From assembly GCA_902767395.1 (NCBI GenBank), contig CACXHI010000012.1, positions 1 to 7,559 of the forward strand: a stretch of 7,559 nucleotides of DNA, given 5' to 3'. Origin of the DNA: Oscillospiraceae bacterium. Lineage in GTDB: Bacteria; Bacillota; Clostridia; Oscillospirales; Oscillospiraceae. Positions 1 to 6,142 of the stretch are shown one piece after another. Both the position numbers and the translations under genes were made by a program. The stretch's first letter is position 1; every line of letters begins with the position of its first letter. The notes beneath the pieces are model-generated. The model ran no database searches. It was not told where the DNA came from and saw only the letters and a program-made list of their open reading frames with translations.

Positions 1-2
1 AA

Positions 3-116
3 GACGAGGCGGAGATGCGAAAGCTCTCTCAGGTTTCCGGCGAGGCCGATTTGACGGACGCAGGAGAAAAGGACGTGGTCAACGTCCTGCGCGGCCTGCT
101 GAACAGCCGCACCTGA
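3..116 (+). CDS. C-terminal fragment of an unidentified protein
   Basis: An open frame enters from the left edge and ends at TGA (114-116), giving 37 visible residues that begin DEAEMRKLSQ and end LRGLLNSRT. It is hydrophilic and charged, with no membrane segment and no motif I recognise. Its stop lies 9 nt before a strong terminator hairpin, which supports it as the real 3' end of a gene. The GC-rich third positions match the neighbouring genes. The function cannot be named from this fragment; the rest of the gene lies outside the window. Confidence 0.6.
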   Translation, partial: DEAEMRKLSQVSGEADLTDAGEKDVVNVLRGLLNSRT

Positions 117-125
117 TTCATCAGA

Positions 126-164
126 GCATACAAAAGGCTGCCTTGGGGGCAGCCTTTTGTATGC
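126..164. terminator. Bidirectional intrinsic terminator between convergent genes
   Basis: A perfect 17-bp inverted repeat (126-142 and 148-164) flanks a 5-nt loop. The core stem is AGGCTGCC/GGCAGCCT, and the outer stem contributes a T-rich tail in either direction (TTTTGTATG on both strands). It lies between the plus-strand partial gene ending at 116 and the minus-strand kinase ending at 171, so it probably ends both transcripts. Confidence 0.9.
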
Positions 165-170
165 TGTGCG

Positions 171-2093
171 TTATTCCTCCACGTCGTGATAGAGCGGGAA
201 AGTCATGACCGCCTTGAAGAGGTCGCCGTCGATGATAATCTGAAAGTCTCCACCCTGCAGCGTGGTCAGATCGCGGGCAATGGCGAGCCCTAAGCCGCTG
301 CCCTCCGTGTTGCGGGAGCTGTCGCCCCGGACGAAGCGCTCCATCAGCTCCTCGGGCGAGATATTCAGACGCTGGCTGGAGATGTTGCGGAAGATGACGA
401 CGGCGTTCTCCTTTTCCGCGTGCGTCGTGATATAGACTCTGGAATCCGAATGACTGTAGAGCGTGGCGTTGCCCAGAAGGTTATCGAACACACGCCACAG
501 ATGCTTGGGGTCGGCGCGAATCTGCAGTGCGCCGGCTGACAGCTCCAGCACCTGCTCCAGTCCGCGTTCCCGCATCCGTTCGACGTACTCGCCCGCCGCC
601 TGCGAGAGCATCAGATTCAGATCCAGCGTCTCCATCTCCACCTTTGTGCTGCCGGAAGCAGCCTTGGAGGCCTCCACCAGATCCAGCACCAGCTTTTTCA
701 GCCGGACCGCCTGCCGATTCACCACCTCGAAGTATTCCGGCGTTTCCGGCGCGTCCAGTCCGGCCTTCTCAATCAAATCTACATAGTTGACAATGGAGGT
801 CAGCGGCGTTTTCAGATCGTGGGAGACGTTTGTAATCAGCTCGGCCTTCATCCGTTCGCTGCGCATCTGCTCATCCAGCGTCCGCTTCATTCCCTTCCTG
901 ATTCCGTTCAGCGTTTCTCCGTGGCGGCGGAAGATCGGCAGAAGCTTTTCGGTACGAATCCGCATCGTCACGTTCCCGTCCATCAGTTTCCTTGCGTCCC
1001 GATCCAGAATGCCGAAATTATAGGTCACGACAGCCGCGCCCAGACAGATCAGGATCTTCCGCCCAGCCCAGAGGATCGTCAGGCTGGTCTGATCCAGGAG
1101 CAGCAGACAAACCAGCTCCGCGCCGGTAAGAAGCAGGAAAAACACCAGAAACCGCACATAGAACCGAAGCCCCCATTCCACTTGAAAGAGCATCCGGTTC
1201 AGGAATTGGATCAGCCGATGAAGGAAGGTGTTCTTCAGCAGCCGCTTCGCCTTGACCCGTCTTGCAATGGTCATGACAACAAAATAACAAACAATCGCAC
1301 GATAGACGTAGACCATTGCGTCGAAGGCAATCTTAAAAAGCTGGTCTTCCGCATAGGCTTTTAAAAGATCCGGAATCCTCACAATCAACAACGACGGAAC
1401 GAAAAGGGTAATTCCGGCACAGAACAGATAAATTTCCAGCGGAATCCTGTCCCACGGGTGTAAAAAACATGCCGTACTTCTAGGCTTTCTGCCGACTCCA
1501 AACAGCAGCACAGTCAGCAGGATGGCGACGGCGACAAAGCTCAACGTCACAACCAGCAGGAGCAGGTAGCGGTTTCTTCCAAGAAAGCCGAAGAAATGAT
1601 ACGTGAAGTAGTATTTGTCCAGCACAGTCATTTCCTCGGGCAGATCCAGACAGATGATCATGTGCCCGGTTTCATATTCCTTGTAGTACCGCGCGTTCTG
1701 GACATTCAGGCTTTTCGCGTTAGGACTGAACATCAGTGAGTTGCTTGCCCCATCCTCTAAAACCTCGAAGACTGCGTATCGGAGATTGCACTGATCCGTA
1801 TCAAAGCTCTTATTCAGTTCCTCCTGAAGCACCAAACGCTGCCCCTCATTTTCACCCCACCCGTGACGCCCGGCAAGACGCTCCCAGATGCTGTCCGCGT
1901 CCCGCTCCAGAAGGGTATTGACGATTCCGTCCAGATAGCCGGGGCCATCAATGGAATAAGCATTGTGATCGGCAAGCAGGACCGCGCTCATGGTGGACAT
2001 GGCACAGATTCCCACTGAAAGCATCAGGAGAAAAAAGCTGACGACCTTCACGATCCCTTTGGCGGCAAAATCCCGCATCTCGTTCGCCTGCAT
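171..2093 (-). CDS. Membrane sensor histidine kinase, 640 aa
   Basis: This is the sensor kinase of a two-component system, predicted to autophosphorylate on His and pass the phosphate to the regulator encoded just upstream. A first membrane segment lies at about residues 14-40. An extracytoplasmic domain of about 130 residues follows (about 42-174). Five more hydrophobic segments come at about 176-200, 219-239, 256-276, 312-334 and 344-361. The HisKA motif SHDLKTPLTS places the phospho-acceptor at His425. The ATPase domain has an N box (DNLLGNA, Asn538 and Asn542), an F-box-like RFVRGDSSR (586-594) and a G2 box (EGSGLGLA, 597-604). The usual DxGxG G1 box is absent; an RNIS...LNISPEELMERF stretch (569-587) stands in its place, a variant I know from other clostridial kinases. 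The ATG lies 2 nt after the regulator stop and has only a weak GGGGG Shine-Dalgarno 10 nt upstream, suggesting translational coupling. The signal sensed cannot be deduced; no transporter gene is adjacent. Confidence 0.93.
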   Translation of the reverse strand: MQANEMRDFAAKGIVKVVSFFLLMLSVGICAMSTMSAVLLADHNAYSIDGPGYLDGIVNTLLERDADSIWERLAGRHGWGENEGQRLVLQEELNKSFDTDQCNLRYAVFEVLEDGASNSLMFSPNAKSLNVQNARYYKEYETGHMIICLDLPEEMTVLDKYYFTYHFFGFLGRNRYLLLLVVTLSFVAVAILLTVLLFGVGRKPRSTACFLHPWDRIPLEIYLFCAGITLFVPSLLIVRIPDLLKAYAEDQLFKIAFDAMVYVYRAIVCYFVVMTIARRVKAKRLLKNTFLHRLIQFLNRMLFQVEWGLRFYVRFLVFFLLLTGAELVCLLLLDQTSLTILWAGRKILICLGAAVVTYNFGILDRDARKLMDGNVTMRIRTEKLLPIFRRHGETLNGIRKGMKRTLDEQMRSERMKAELITNVSHDLKTPLTSIVNYVDLIEKAGLDAPETPEYFEVVNRQAVRLKKLVLDLVEASKAASGSTKVEMETLDLNLMLSQAAGEYVERMRERGLEQVLELSAGALQIRADPKHLWRVFDNLLGNATLYSHSDSRVYITTHAEKENAVVIFRNISSQRLNISPEELMERFVRGDSSRNTEGSGLGLAIARDLTTLQGGDFQIIIDGDLFKAVMTFPLYHDVEE

Positions 2094-2095
2094 GA

Positions 2096-2791
2096 CTAAT
2101 ACGCCCCCGTGTGAATCTTGTAGCCCTTGCCCCAGACGACCTTCAAGTAACGCGGCTCCGCCGGGTCGATCTCAATTTTCTCCCGGATATGCCGAATGTG
2201 AACCGCCACCGCGTTTTCCGCCCCCATCGGGGTTTCGTTCCACACAGCCTTGTAGATTTCCTTGGGCGAGTATACCTTTCCCGCGTTCTTCATCAACAGC
2301 GAGAGGATCTCATACTCCAGCGGGGTCAGGGATACCAGCTCATTATCCACCATCACGGATTTGGTCGTGTCGTCCAGCGACAGGCCGCCGATCTTGATGA
2401 CCTTGCCGGACTGCTCGCCGCCGCCGAGCTGCATATATCTGCGAAGCTGGGATTTCACGCGGGCAATCAGCTCCACGGGGTTGAAGGGCTTGGTGATATA
2501 ATCGTCCGCGCCGGTGTTCAGGCCAATAATCTTGTCCACGTCCTCCGACTTGGCGGACAGAAGAATCACCGGCACGTTTGACCACTGCCGCAGGGCCGCC
2601 AGCGTTTCGATCCCGCTCTTGTACGGCATCATGATATCTAAAATGACAAGATGAACCTTCTGGGACCGAAGCACCTCCAGGCACTCCTCCCCGTTATAGG
2701 TGCAAATTGTCTGATAGTTCTCCGCATTCAGGTAAATGCGAATTGCGGAAACAATGTCCCGGTCATCATCACAAACCAGAATCTGATACAT
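2096..2791 (-). CDS. OmpR/PhoB-family response regulator, 231 aa
   Basis: This is the DNA-binding regulator paired with the downstream kinase. The receiver domain (about 1-118) has acidic residues Asp8-Asp10, phospho-acceptor Asp52 in LDIMMP, Ser79 at the switch position and Lys101 in TKPF. A short GGGEQSG linker leads to a winged-helix domain (about 132-228) with the SLTPLEYEIL signature, a recognition helix near 192-206 (ENAVAVHIRHIREKI) and the C-terminal wing VWGKGYKI. The length is normal for the family. The frame stays open upstream to 2920, but I chose the ATG at 2791 because AAGGAGG lies 5 nt before it and the receiver domain begins there. It is the first gene of a two-gene operon with the kinase. 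The upstream repeats at 2867-2906 suggest autoregulation. The specific subfamily (VanR-like, PhoP-like and so on) cannot be fixed from sequence alone. Confidence 0.95.
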   Translation of the reverse strand: MYQILVCDDDRDIVSAIRIYLNAENYQTICTYNGEECLEVLRSQKVHLVILDIMMPYKSGIETLAALRQWSNVPVILLSAKSEDVDKIIGLNTGADDYITKPFNPVELIARVKSQLRRYMQLGGGEQSGKVIKIGGLSLDDTTKSVMVDNELVSLTPLEYEILSLLMKNAGKVYSPKEIYKAVWNETPMGAENAVAVHIRHIREKIEIDPAEPRYLKVVWGKGYKIHTGAY

Positions 2792-2796
2792 AGCTT

Positions 2797-2803
2797 CCTC
2801 CTT
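2797..2803 (-). promoter_or_regulatory. Ribosome binding site fixing the regulator start
   Basis: AAGGAGG on the minus strand lies 5 nt before the ATG at 2791. It supports that start over the in-frame upstream ATG at 2920, which would add 43 residues with no receiver homology and would lie upstream of the likely promoter. Confidence 0.85.
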
Positions 2804-2835
2804 CAACGACGCTAAAAAAGCGAATTCTCGAAAGT

Positions 2836-2864
2836 ATTTTAGCACATCGAAGGGTAAAATGAAA
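2836..2864 (-). promoter_or_regulatory. Promoter of the two-component operon
   Basis: On the minus strand an extended -10, TGC followed by TAAAAT (-10 at 2836-2841), lies about 45 nt upstream of the regulator ATG. The -35 region (about 2859-2864, TTTCAT) matches the consensus poorly. A weak -35 next to upstream repeats fits an activator-dependent promoter. The start of transcription would be near 2829. Confidence 0.6.
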
Positions 2865-2866
2865 GA

Positions 2867-2906
2867 AAATCTAAATAAGTTTAAGGAAATCTTAATAAAT
2901 CTAAGC
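2867..2906. repeat. Four tandem 10-bp repeats, candidate response-regulator site
   Basis: Reading the minus strand from 2906 down, the 10-mers are GCTTAGATTT, ATTAAGATTT, CCTTAAACTT and ATTTAGATTT, with consensus nnTTAGATTT; the third is degenerate. The period is about one helical turn, so all copies face the same side of the DNA. The array begins right upstream of the regulator promoter's -35 and lies about 22 bp upstream of the trmO -35. OmpR-family regulators commonly bind head-to-tail direct repeats of 10-11 bp in such positions. Binding by the adjacent regulator is an inference. Confidence 0.6.
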
Positions 2907-2928
2907 TCGTAATTTGCCAAGCTTCCTC

Positions 2929-2957
2929 TTGGGAATCGGAAGCGTTTCTGATATAAT
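2929..2957 (+). promoter_or_regulatory. Promoter of trmO
   Basis: A TTGGGA -35 (2929-2934), a 17-nt spacer and a perfect TATAAT -10 (2952-2957) form a good vegetative promoter. Transcription would start near 2964, leaving a leader of about 50 nt before trmO. A 6-bp inverted repeat, GCTTCC/GGAAGC (2921-2926 and 2938-2943), brackets the -35. Confidence 0.75.
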
Positions 2958-3015
2958 GGAGAAAACCGTTGCGGCCCCCCTGCCTGCGCCGCCTGAACAC
3001 ACGGAGGAACGTCCC

Positions 3016-3705
3016 ATGCAGACCCATGAAATCAAAGTCCTTGCAAAGATTCAAACCGACTTCCGGGAGAAATTCGGAATTCCCCGGCAGAGCGGACTCG
3101 TCGAAAGCCTTCGCGCGCGGATCGTGTTTGAGCCGGAATTTCGCAATCCGGACGCCCTGCGGGGAATCGAGGGCTTTTCCCATCTATGGCTGATCTGGCA
3201 GTTCTCGCTCGCGGTGCGGAGCGAATGGTCTCCCACCGTCCGTCCGCCGCGACTGGGTGGGAACACGCGGCTTGGCGTCTTTGCAACCCGGTCTCCCTTC
3301 CGTCCCAATCCCCTTGGCCTGTCGTGCGTGAGGCTGGATGAGGTCTGCGAGGATTCCACACTCGGTCCGGTGCTGGTCGTTTCCGGAGCCGATCTGCTCG
3401 ACGGAACTCCGATCTACGACATCAAGCCCTACCTCCCCTATGCGGACTGTCACCCGGAGGCCGTGGGTGGATTCGCTGCTGACGCGCCGGAAAAGCATCT
3501 GCACGTGGTAATCTCCGAGGCACTGATCGACCGAATTCCCCCGGAAAAACGGCCCGCCCTGCTGGACGTCCTCTCGCTTGATCCCCGGCCCTCCTATCAC
3601 AACGACCCGTCGCGCATCTATGGAATGCGCTTTGCAGATATGGAGGTTCGATTCACGGTCACAGACGGAGTTCTGACCGTCACAGAGCTCTCAACCGACC
3701 TTTGA
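3016..3705 (+). CDS. trmO: tRNA (adenine37-N6)-methyltransferase TrmO (TsaA/YaeB family)
   Basis: TrmO uses S-adenosylmethionine to N6-methylate t6A37 in the anticodon loop of certain tRNAs, giving m6t6A37. The 229-residue product is close to the length of the E. coli enzyme. The UPF0066/TrmO core is clear: GFSHLWLIW (53-61), the cofactor-site signature PPRLGG...RLGVFATRSPFRPNPLGLS (77-103) and DLLDGTPIYDIKPYLPYAD (126-144). A C-terminal part (about 165-229) contains LSLDPRPSYHND, typical of the longer two-domain members. I chose the ATG at 3016 because GGAGG (3003-3007) lies 8 nt before it. In-frame ATGs at 2914 and 2956 lie before or inside the promoter -10 and are rejected. The gene stands alone, divergent from the two-component operon, and no clear terminator follows it. 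The link to tRNA is from family knowledge. Confidence 0.93.
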   Translation: MQTHEIKVLAKIQTDFREKFGIPRQSGLVESLRARIVFEPEFRNPDALRGIEGFSHLWLIWQFSLAVRSEWSPTVRPPRLGGNTRLGVFATRSPFRPNPLGLSCVRLDEVCEDSTLGPVLVVSGADLLDGTPIYDIKPYLPYADCHPEAVGGFAADAPEKHLHVVISEALIDRIPPEKRPALLDVLSLDPRPSYHNDPSRIYGMRFADMEVRFTVTDGVLTVTELSTDL

Positions 3706-3788
3706 CGCACCCGCTTTTTCTCCAGACGGGCGCAGGCGTCTGCGGCAACAATAAACGGAAAAAACACTTTCTTTTTTTGAATTCCCTA
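3706..3788. other. Intergenic stretch with no clear terminator
   Basis: No coding potential is seen here. A 6-bp hairpin, CAGACG/CGTCTG (3723-3728 and 3737-3742), follows trmO but has no T-tract after it, so it is a poor terminator. From about 3760 the DNA becomes strongly A/T-rich with T-runs, which may act as a bent or UP-like element for the next promoter. Confidence 0.4.
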
Positions 3789-3816
3789 TTTACTTTTTTT
3801 ATTTTTGTGCTATAAT
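3789..3816 (+). promoter_or_regulatory. Promoter of the small surface-protein gene
   Basis: A -35 TTTACT (3789-3794), a 16-nt spacer and an extended -10, TGC followed by TATAAT (3811-3816), lie in a T-rich region. Transcription would start near 3823, about 48 nt before the ATG. Confidence 0.75.
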
Positions 3817-3831
3817 TGACCTTGTAAAATG

Positions 3832-3847
3832 CAAAGAATGTTCTTTG
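3832..3847. promoter_or_regulatory. 16-bp palindrome, candidate operator
   Basis: CAAAGAA (3832-3838), a TG centre and TTCTTTG (3841-3847) form a perfect 7-bp inverted repeat located about 10-25 nt after the predicted transcription start. As RNA it would be a weak A/U-rich hairpin with a very tight loop, so a protein-binding DNA site seems more likely. I cannot match it to a known operator family. Confidence 0.45.
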
Positions 3848-3870
3848 TCTATCTTTAGGAGGAATGCGTT

Positions 3871-4386
3871 ATGAGAAAGGTTTTTGCGCTGCTGATGGCG
3901 GTCCTCATGCTTGGTTCGCTCGCCACGGCAGTCTTTGCCAACCCCAGCCCCACCGCTACACCGGAAATTATCGTTGAGATTTATTACCACTATGATCCTC
4001 AGAATCCTGAGTACGGCGGCACCGTCGTGATCAAGGAAGGCGACGAGTACATCATCACCCCCAAGGAGAAGGATGGCTTCGAGTACACGCACTATGAGTT
4101 TGAGGGCAAGTATGAGATCGTCTCTCAGGACGGCAGCACTTGGGTCATTCGCCCCTTAACGGATCTTGTGATTCACGTGTTCTACAAGGGCGGCGACAAC
4201 GCTCCTTCCGACGATGACAATCGGCCTGATCCCTCCGGCAGCAGCACTCCCACCAAGCCCACCGGACATGACACCAACCCCGATTCCCCTCCCACCGGCG
4301 ACAACACCGTGATGGTTCTGCTTGTGATGCTGGCGGGTCTGTGCGGCGTCGTGCTGGCGATCAGAAAGATCATCCGCAACCATTAA
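3871..4386 (+). CDS. Small secreted protein with SPPTG sortase signal
   Basis: This is a 171-residue precursor of unknown function, predicted to be exported and attached to the cell wall. A signal peptide (1-23) has MRK, a hydrophobic core and a likely cut after VFA (residue 23). The mature part (about 32-106) is one compact, Tyr/Glu-rich, probably beta-structured domain without cysteine (YYHYDPQNPEYGG near the start, VIHVFYKGG at the end). A spacer rich in Pro, Ser, Thr and Asp (108-138) follows. The C-terminus is a sorting signal: SPPTGD (139-144), a hydrophobic span (about 146-163) and a basic tail (RKIIRNH). SPPTG fits the (S/P)PxTG pattern known for the C. difficile class B sortase; no sortase gene is in the window. 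AGGAGG (3857-3862) lies 8 nt before the ATG. Its own promoter and terminator make it a monocistronic unit. The domain may be related to repeat domains of larger surface proteins, but I cannot name a family. Confidence 0.9.
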   Translation: MRKVFALLMAVLMLGSLATAVFANPSPTATPEIIVEIYYHYDPQNPEYGGTVVIKEGDEYIITPKEKDGFEYTHYEFEGKYEIVSQDGSTWVIRPLTDLVIHVFYKGGDNAPSDDDNRPDPSGSSTPTKPTGHDTNPDSPPTGDNTVMVLLVMLAGLCGVVLAIRKIIRNH

Positions 4387-4398
4387 TTCCGCTTTTTC

Positions 4399-4431
4399 AT
4401 GGATCAGGGCTTGTCCCTGATCCATTTTTTT
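4399..4431 (+). terminator. Intrinsic terminator of the surface-protein gene
   Basis: A perfect 11-bp stem (4399-4409 with 4415-4425, core GGATCAGGG/CCCTGATCC) and a 5-nt loop CTTGT are followed by a T7 run (4425-4431). It begins 12 nt after the stop codon. The opposite strand lacks a T-tract, so it acts in the plus direction. Confidence 0.93.
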
Positions 4432-4447
4432 GCAACGGAAGAAGCAA

Positions 4448-4475
4448 CCGGGTACGATCTGCGGATCGTACCCGG
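4448..4475. terminator. Terminator of fakA, likely bidirectional
   Basis: A perfect 12-bp stem, CCGGGTACGATC/GATCGTACCCGG, encloses a 4-nt loop TGCG. On the minus strand it lies about 20 nt after the fakA stop and is followed by TTGCTTCTTCC. On the plus strand it is followed by ATTGTTTTT, so it may also back up the terminator at 4399-4431. Confidence 0.8.
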
Positions 4476-4494
4476 ATTGTTTTTCAGTGCAGCG

Positions 4495-6126
4495 TTATTC
4501 GGCGGAGATCAGGTAATAGTAAACTGGTTGTCCGCCGTTAATCAAGCTGATTTCCGCATCGGGACAGGCCTTTTCAAAGATTTTTACAACCTTCTCCGCT
4601 GCCTTCTCCTCGATGTTTTCGCCGTAGAAGATGGTGATGATTTCCTTGCCCTCGCTGGCAATCTTCTCTGCAAGACCCTTGAGCAAGCCGTTCACGTCAC
4701 GGCTGGTTCCAAAGAGCGCAGAGCCGTAGAGCGCCAGATAGTCGCCCTTACGGATTGCAAAGCCGTCGAATTCGGAGTCGCGGGCGGCATAGGTAATCTG
4801 CATGGTAGAGACGTTATGACGCGCCTCGCGCATGGCCATGAGGTTATCCTCCACGGAGGCCTCCGGATCAAAGGCCAAGATCGCACTGATGCCCTGCGGA
4901 ACCGTCCGGGAACGGACGACCACGACGTTCTTCTCGGTCAGGGACTGGGTCTGCTCCGCCGCCATGATGATGTTTTTATTGTTGGGGAAGACGAAAACCG
5001 TCTCGGCAGGGGTGCGGTTGATGGCAAGCGCGATATCCTGTGTGGAGGGGTTCATCGTCTGGCCGCCCTTGATGACCTGATCTACGCCCAAATCCTTGAA
5101 CACCGAGGTCAGACCCTCGCCCGCGCAGACGGCAACCATGCCATACTGCTTCTCGGGCGGCGCAGGCTGATTGTTGCGCTCCGCCTCGGAGAGCACCTTT
5201 TCGGTGTGCTGCAGGCGCATATTCTCGACCTTGACGGTGATGAGACCGCCGTAGGTCAAAGCCCGCTCGATGACCTCGCCGGGGTGATTGGTATGTACGT
5301 GGACCTTGATAATCTCCTCATCCTCCACGAGCACCAGACTGTCGCCCATCGTGGCCAGCCAATCGCGCAGGGCCTCGGGGTCGCCGTCGTTGTCTCTGGA
5401 GACGATGAACTCGGTGCAATACCCGAAGGTAATGTCCGCCGTATCGAAGTCGGAGAAGGTTGCCTCCTCCTTGGTCGCCGTTTCCTGCCCAAGCTCCGGC
5501 GCCACGATATCCTCACCCCGCAGGGAGGAGAGCATCGCGTTGAGAATCGTGATCCAGCCAACGCCGCCGGCGTCCACGACGCCTGCCTTCTTCAGAACGG
5601 GATTCTGGTTCACGGTGTCCGCCAGCGCAACCTTGCCGGCGTCAATGGCGCCCTCGAGCGCGTATTCCACGTAGTCGTGCTCCTTAACGGCCTCCAAAGC
5701 GCCGCCGGCAGCCAGCCGCGCAACGGTCAGCACCGTGCCCTCGGTGGGCTTCATCACGGCCTTATACGCGAGCTCGACGCCTGTTTGCAGGGCTGCGGCA
5801 AACCGCTCGCCCGTCGCCTCCTCCGCGCCCTTAAGCTCCTTGGCCACGCCGCGGAAAAGCTGGGAGAGAATCACGCCGGAATTGCCGCGCGCCCCGCGCA
5901 GAAGGGCGGAGGCTGTAATATCGGCGGCCTTGGTCAGGCTCGGGTCCTCTGCCCGCTTGAGATCGACCACGGCGTTGTTCAGAGTCATGCTCATGTTGGT
6001 GCCGGTATCGCCGTCCGGCACCGGGAACACGTTCAGTTCATTGATCTGCTGCTTGTGAATCTCGATGGCGGCTGCGGCGCTGATGACCATGCGCCGGAAG
6101 GCCGCTCCGTCAATTGTCTGTCTCAA
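4495..6126 (-). CDS. fakA: Fatty acid kinase catalytic subunit FakA (YloV, DAK family)
   Basis: FakA phosphorylates fatty acids bound to FakB (DegV-family) carriers, feeding acyl-phosphate into phospholipid synthesis. The product is 543 residues from the chosen TTG, close to B. subtilis YloV. The N-terminal dihydroxyacetone-kinase-like nucleotide domain shows NVFPVPDGDTGTNM (32-45, metal/ATP Asp cluster), GARGNSGVILSQ (78-89), KPTEGT (126-131) and GVVDAGGVG (182-190). The middle and C-terminal domains follow, with FGYCTEFIV (234-242), KVHVHTNHPGEV (274-285), GGQTMNPSTQDI (354-365) and VFPNNKNI (379-386). The open frame extends to a GTG at 6150, but no ribosome site precedes it; GGAGGG lies 9 nt before the TTG at 6126, and LRQTIDGAAFRRM matches the usual FakA beginning. 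It follows the yloU-type gene by 16 nt. No FakB gene is in the window, which is normal since fakB genes are usually unlinked. Confidence 0.94.
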   Translation of the reverse strand: MRQTIDGAAFRRMVISAAAAIEIHKQQINELNVFPVPDGDTGTNMSMTLNNAVVDLKRAEDPSLTKAADITASALLRGARGNSGVILSQLFRGVAKELKGAEEATGERFAAALQTGVELAYKAVMKPTEGTVLTVARLAAGGALEAVKEHDYVEYALEGAIDAGKVALADTVNQNPVLKKAGVVDAGGVGWITILNAMLSSLRGEDIVAPELGQETATKEEATFSDFDTADITFGYCTEFIVSRDNDGDPEALRDWLATMGDSLVLVEDEEIIKVHVHTNHPGEVIERALTYGGLITVKVENMRLQHTEKVLSEAERNNQPAPPEKQYGMVAVCAGEGLTSVFKDLGVDQVIKGGQTMNPSTQDIALAINRTPAETVFVFPNNKNIIMAAEQTQSLTEKNVVVVRSRTVPQGISAILAFDPEASVEDNLMAMREARHNVSTMQITYAARDSEFDGFAIRKGDYLALYGSALFGTSRDVNGLLKGLAEKIASEGKEIITIFYGENIEEKAAEKVVKIFEKACPDAEISLINGGQPVYYYLISAE

Positions 6127-6135
6127 CGGTCTGTT

Positions 6136-6141
6136 CCCTCC
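6136..6141 (-). promoter_or_regulatory. Ribosome binding site supporting a TTG start for fakA
   Basis: GGAGGG on the minus strand lies 9 nt before the TTG at 6126 and inside the reading frame that would follow the GTG at 6150. It lies in the 16-nt gap between the upstream stop and the TTG, which argues for the TTG. Confidence 0.7.
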
Positions 6142-6142
6142 A

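Noticed and set aside
819..1364. Plus-strand open frame of 181 codons opposite the kinase
   Set aside because: It has no start signal and no motif, and is antisense to the membrane and linker region of a clear histidine kinase.
2792..2920. Upstream extension of the response regulator to an ATG at 2920
   Set aside because: The added residues do not belong to the receiver domain, and they overlap the promoter and repeat array; the ATG at 2791 has a strong ribosome site.
2921..2943. Inverted repeat GCTTCC/GGAAGC around the trmO -35 as an operator
   Set aside because: Six base pairs separated by 11 nt is close to chance expectation; kept only as a note in the promoter entry.
2972..2995. GCGGC/GCCGC pairing in the trmO leader as a riboswitch or attenuator
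   Set aside because: The stem is short, there is no alternative terminator structure, and the leader is only about 50 nt.
2914..3015. Upstream starts for trmO at 2914 or 2956
   Set aside because: They lie before or inside the TATAAT of the promoter and have no ribosome site; the ATG at 3016 has GGAGG and matches family N-termini.
3723..3742. Hairpin CAGACG/CGTCTG after trmO as a terminator
   Set aside because: The stem is only 6 bp with an 8-nt loop, and no T-tract follows on either strand.
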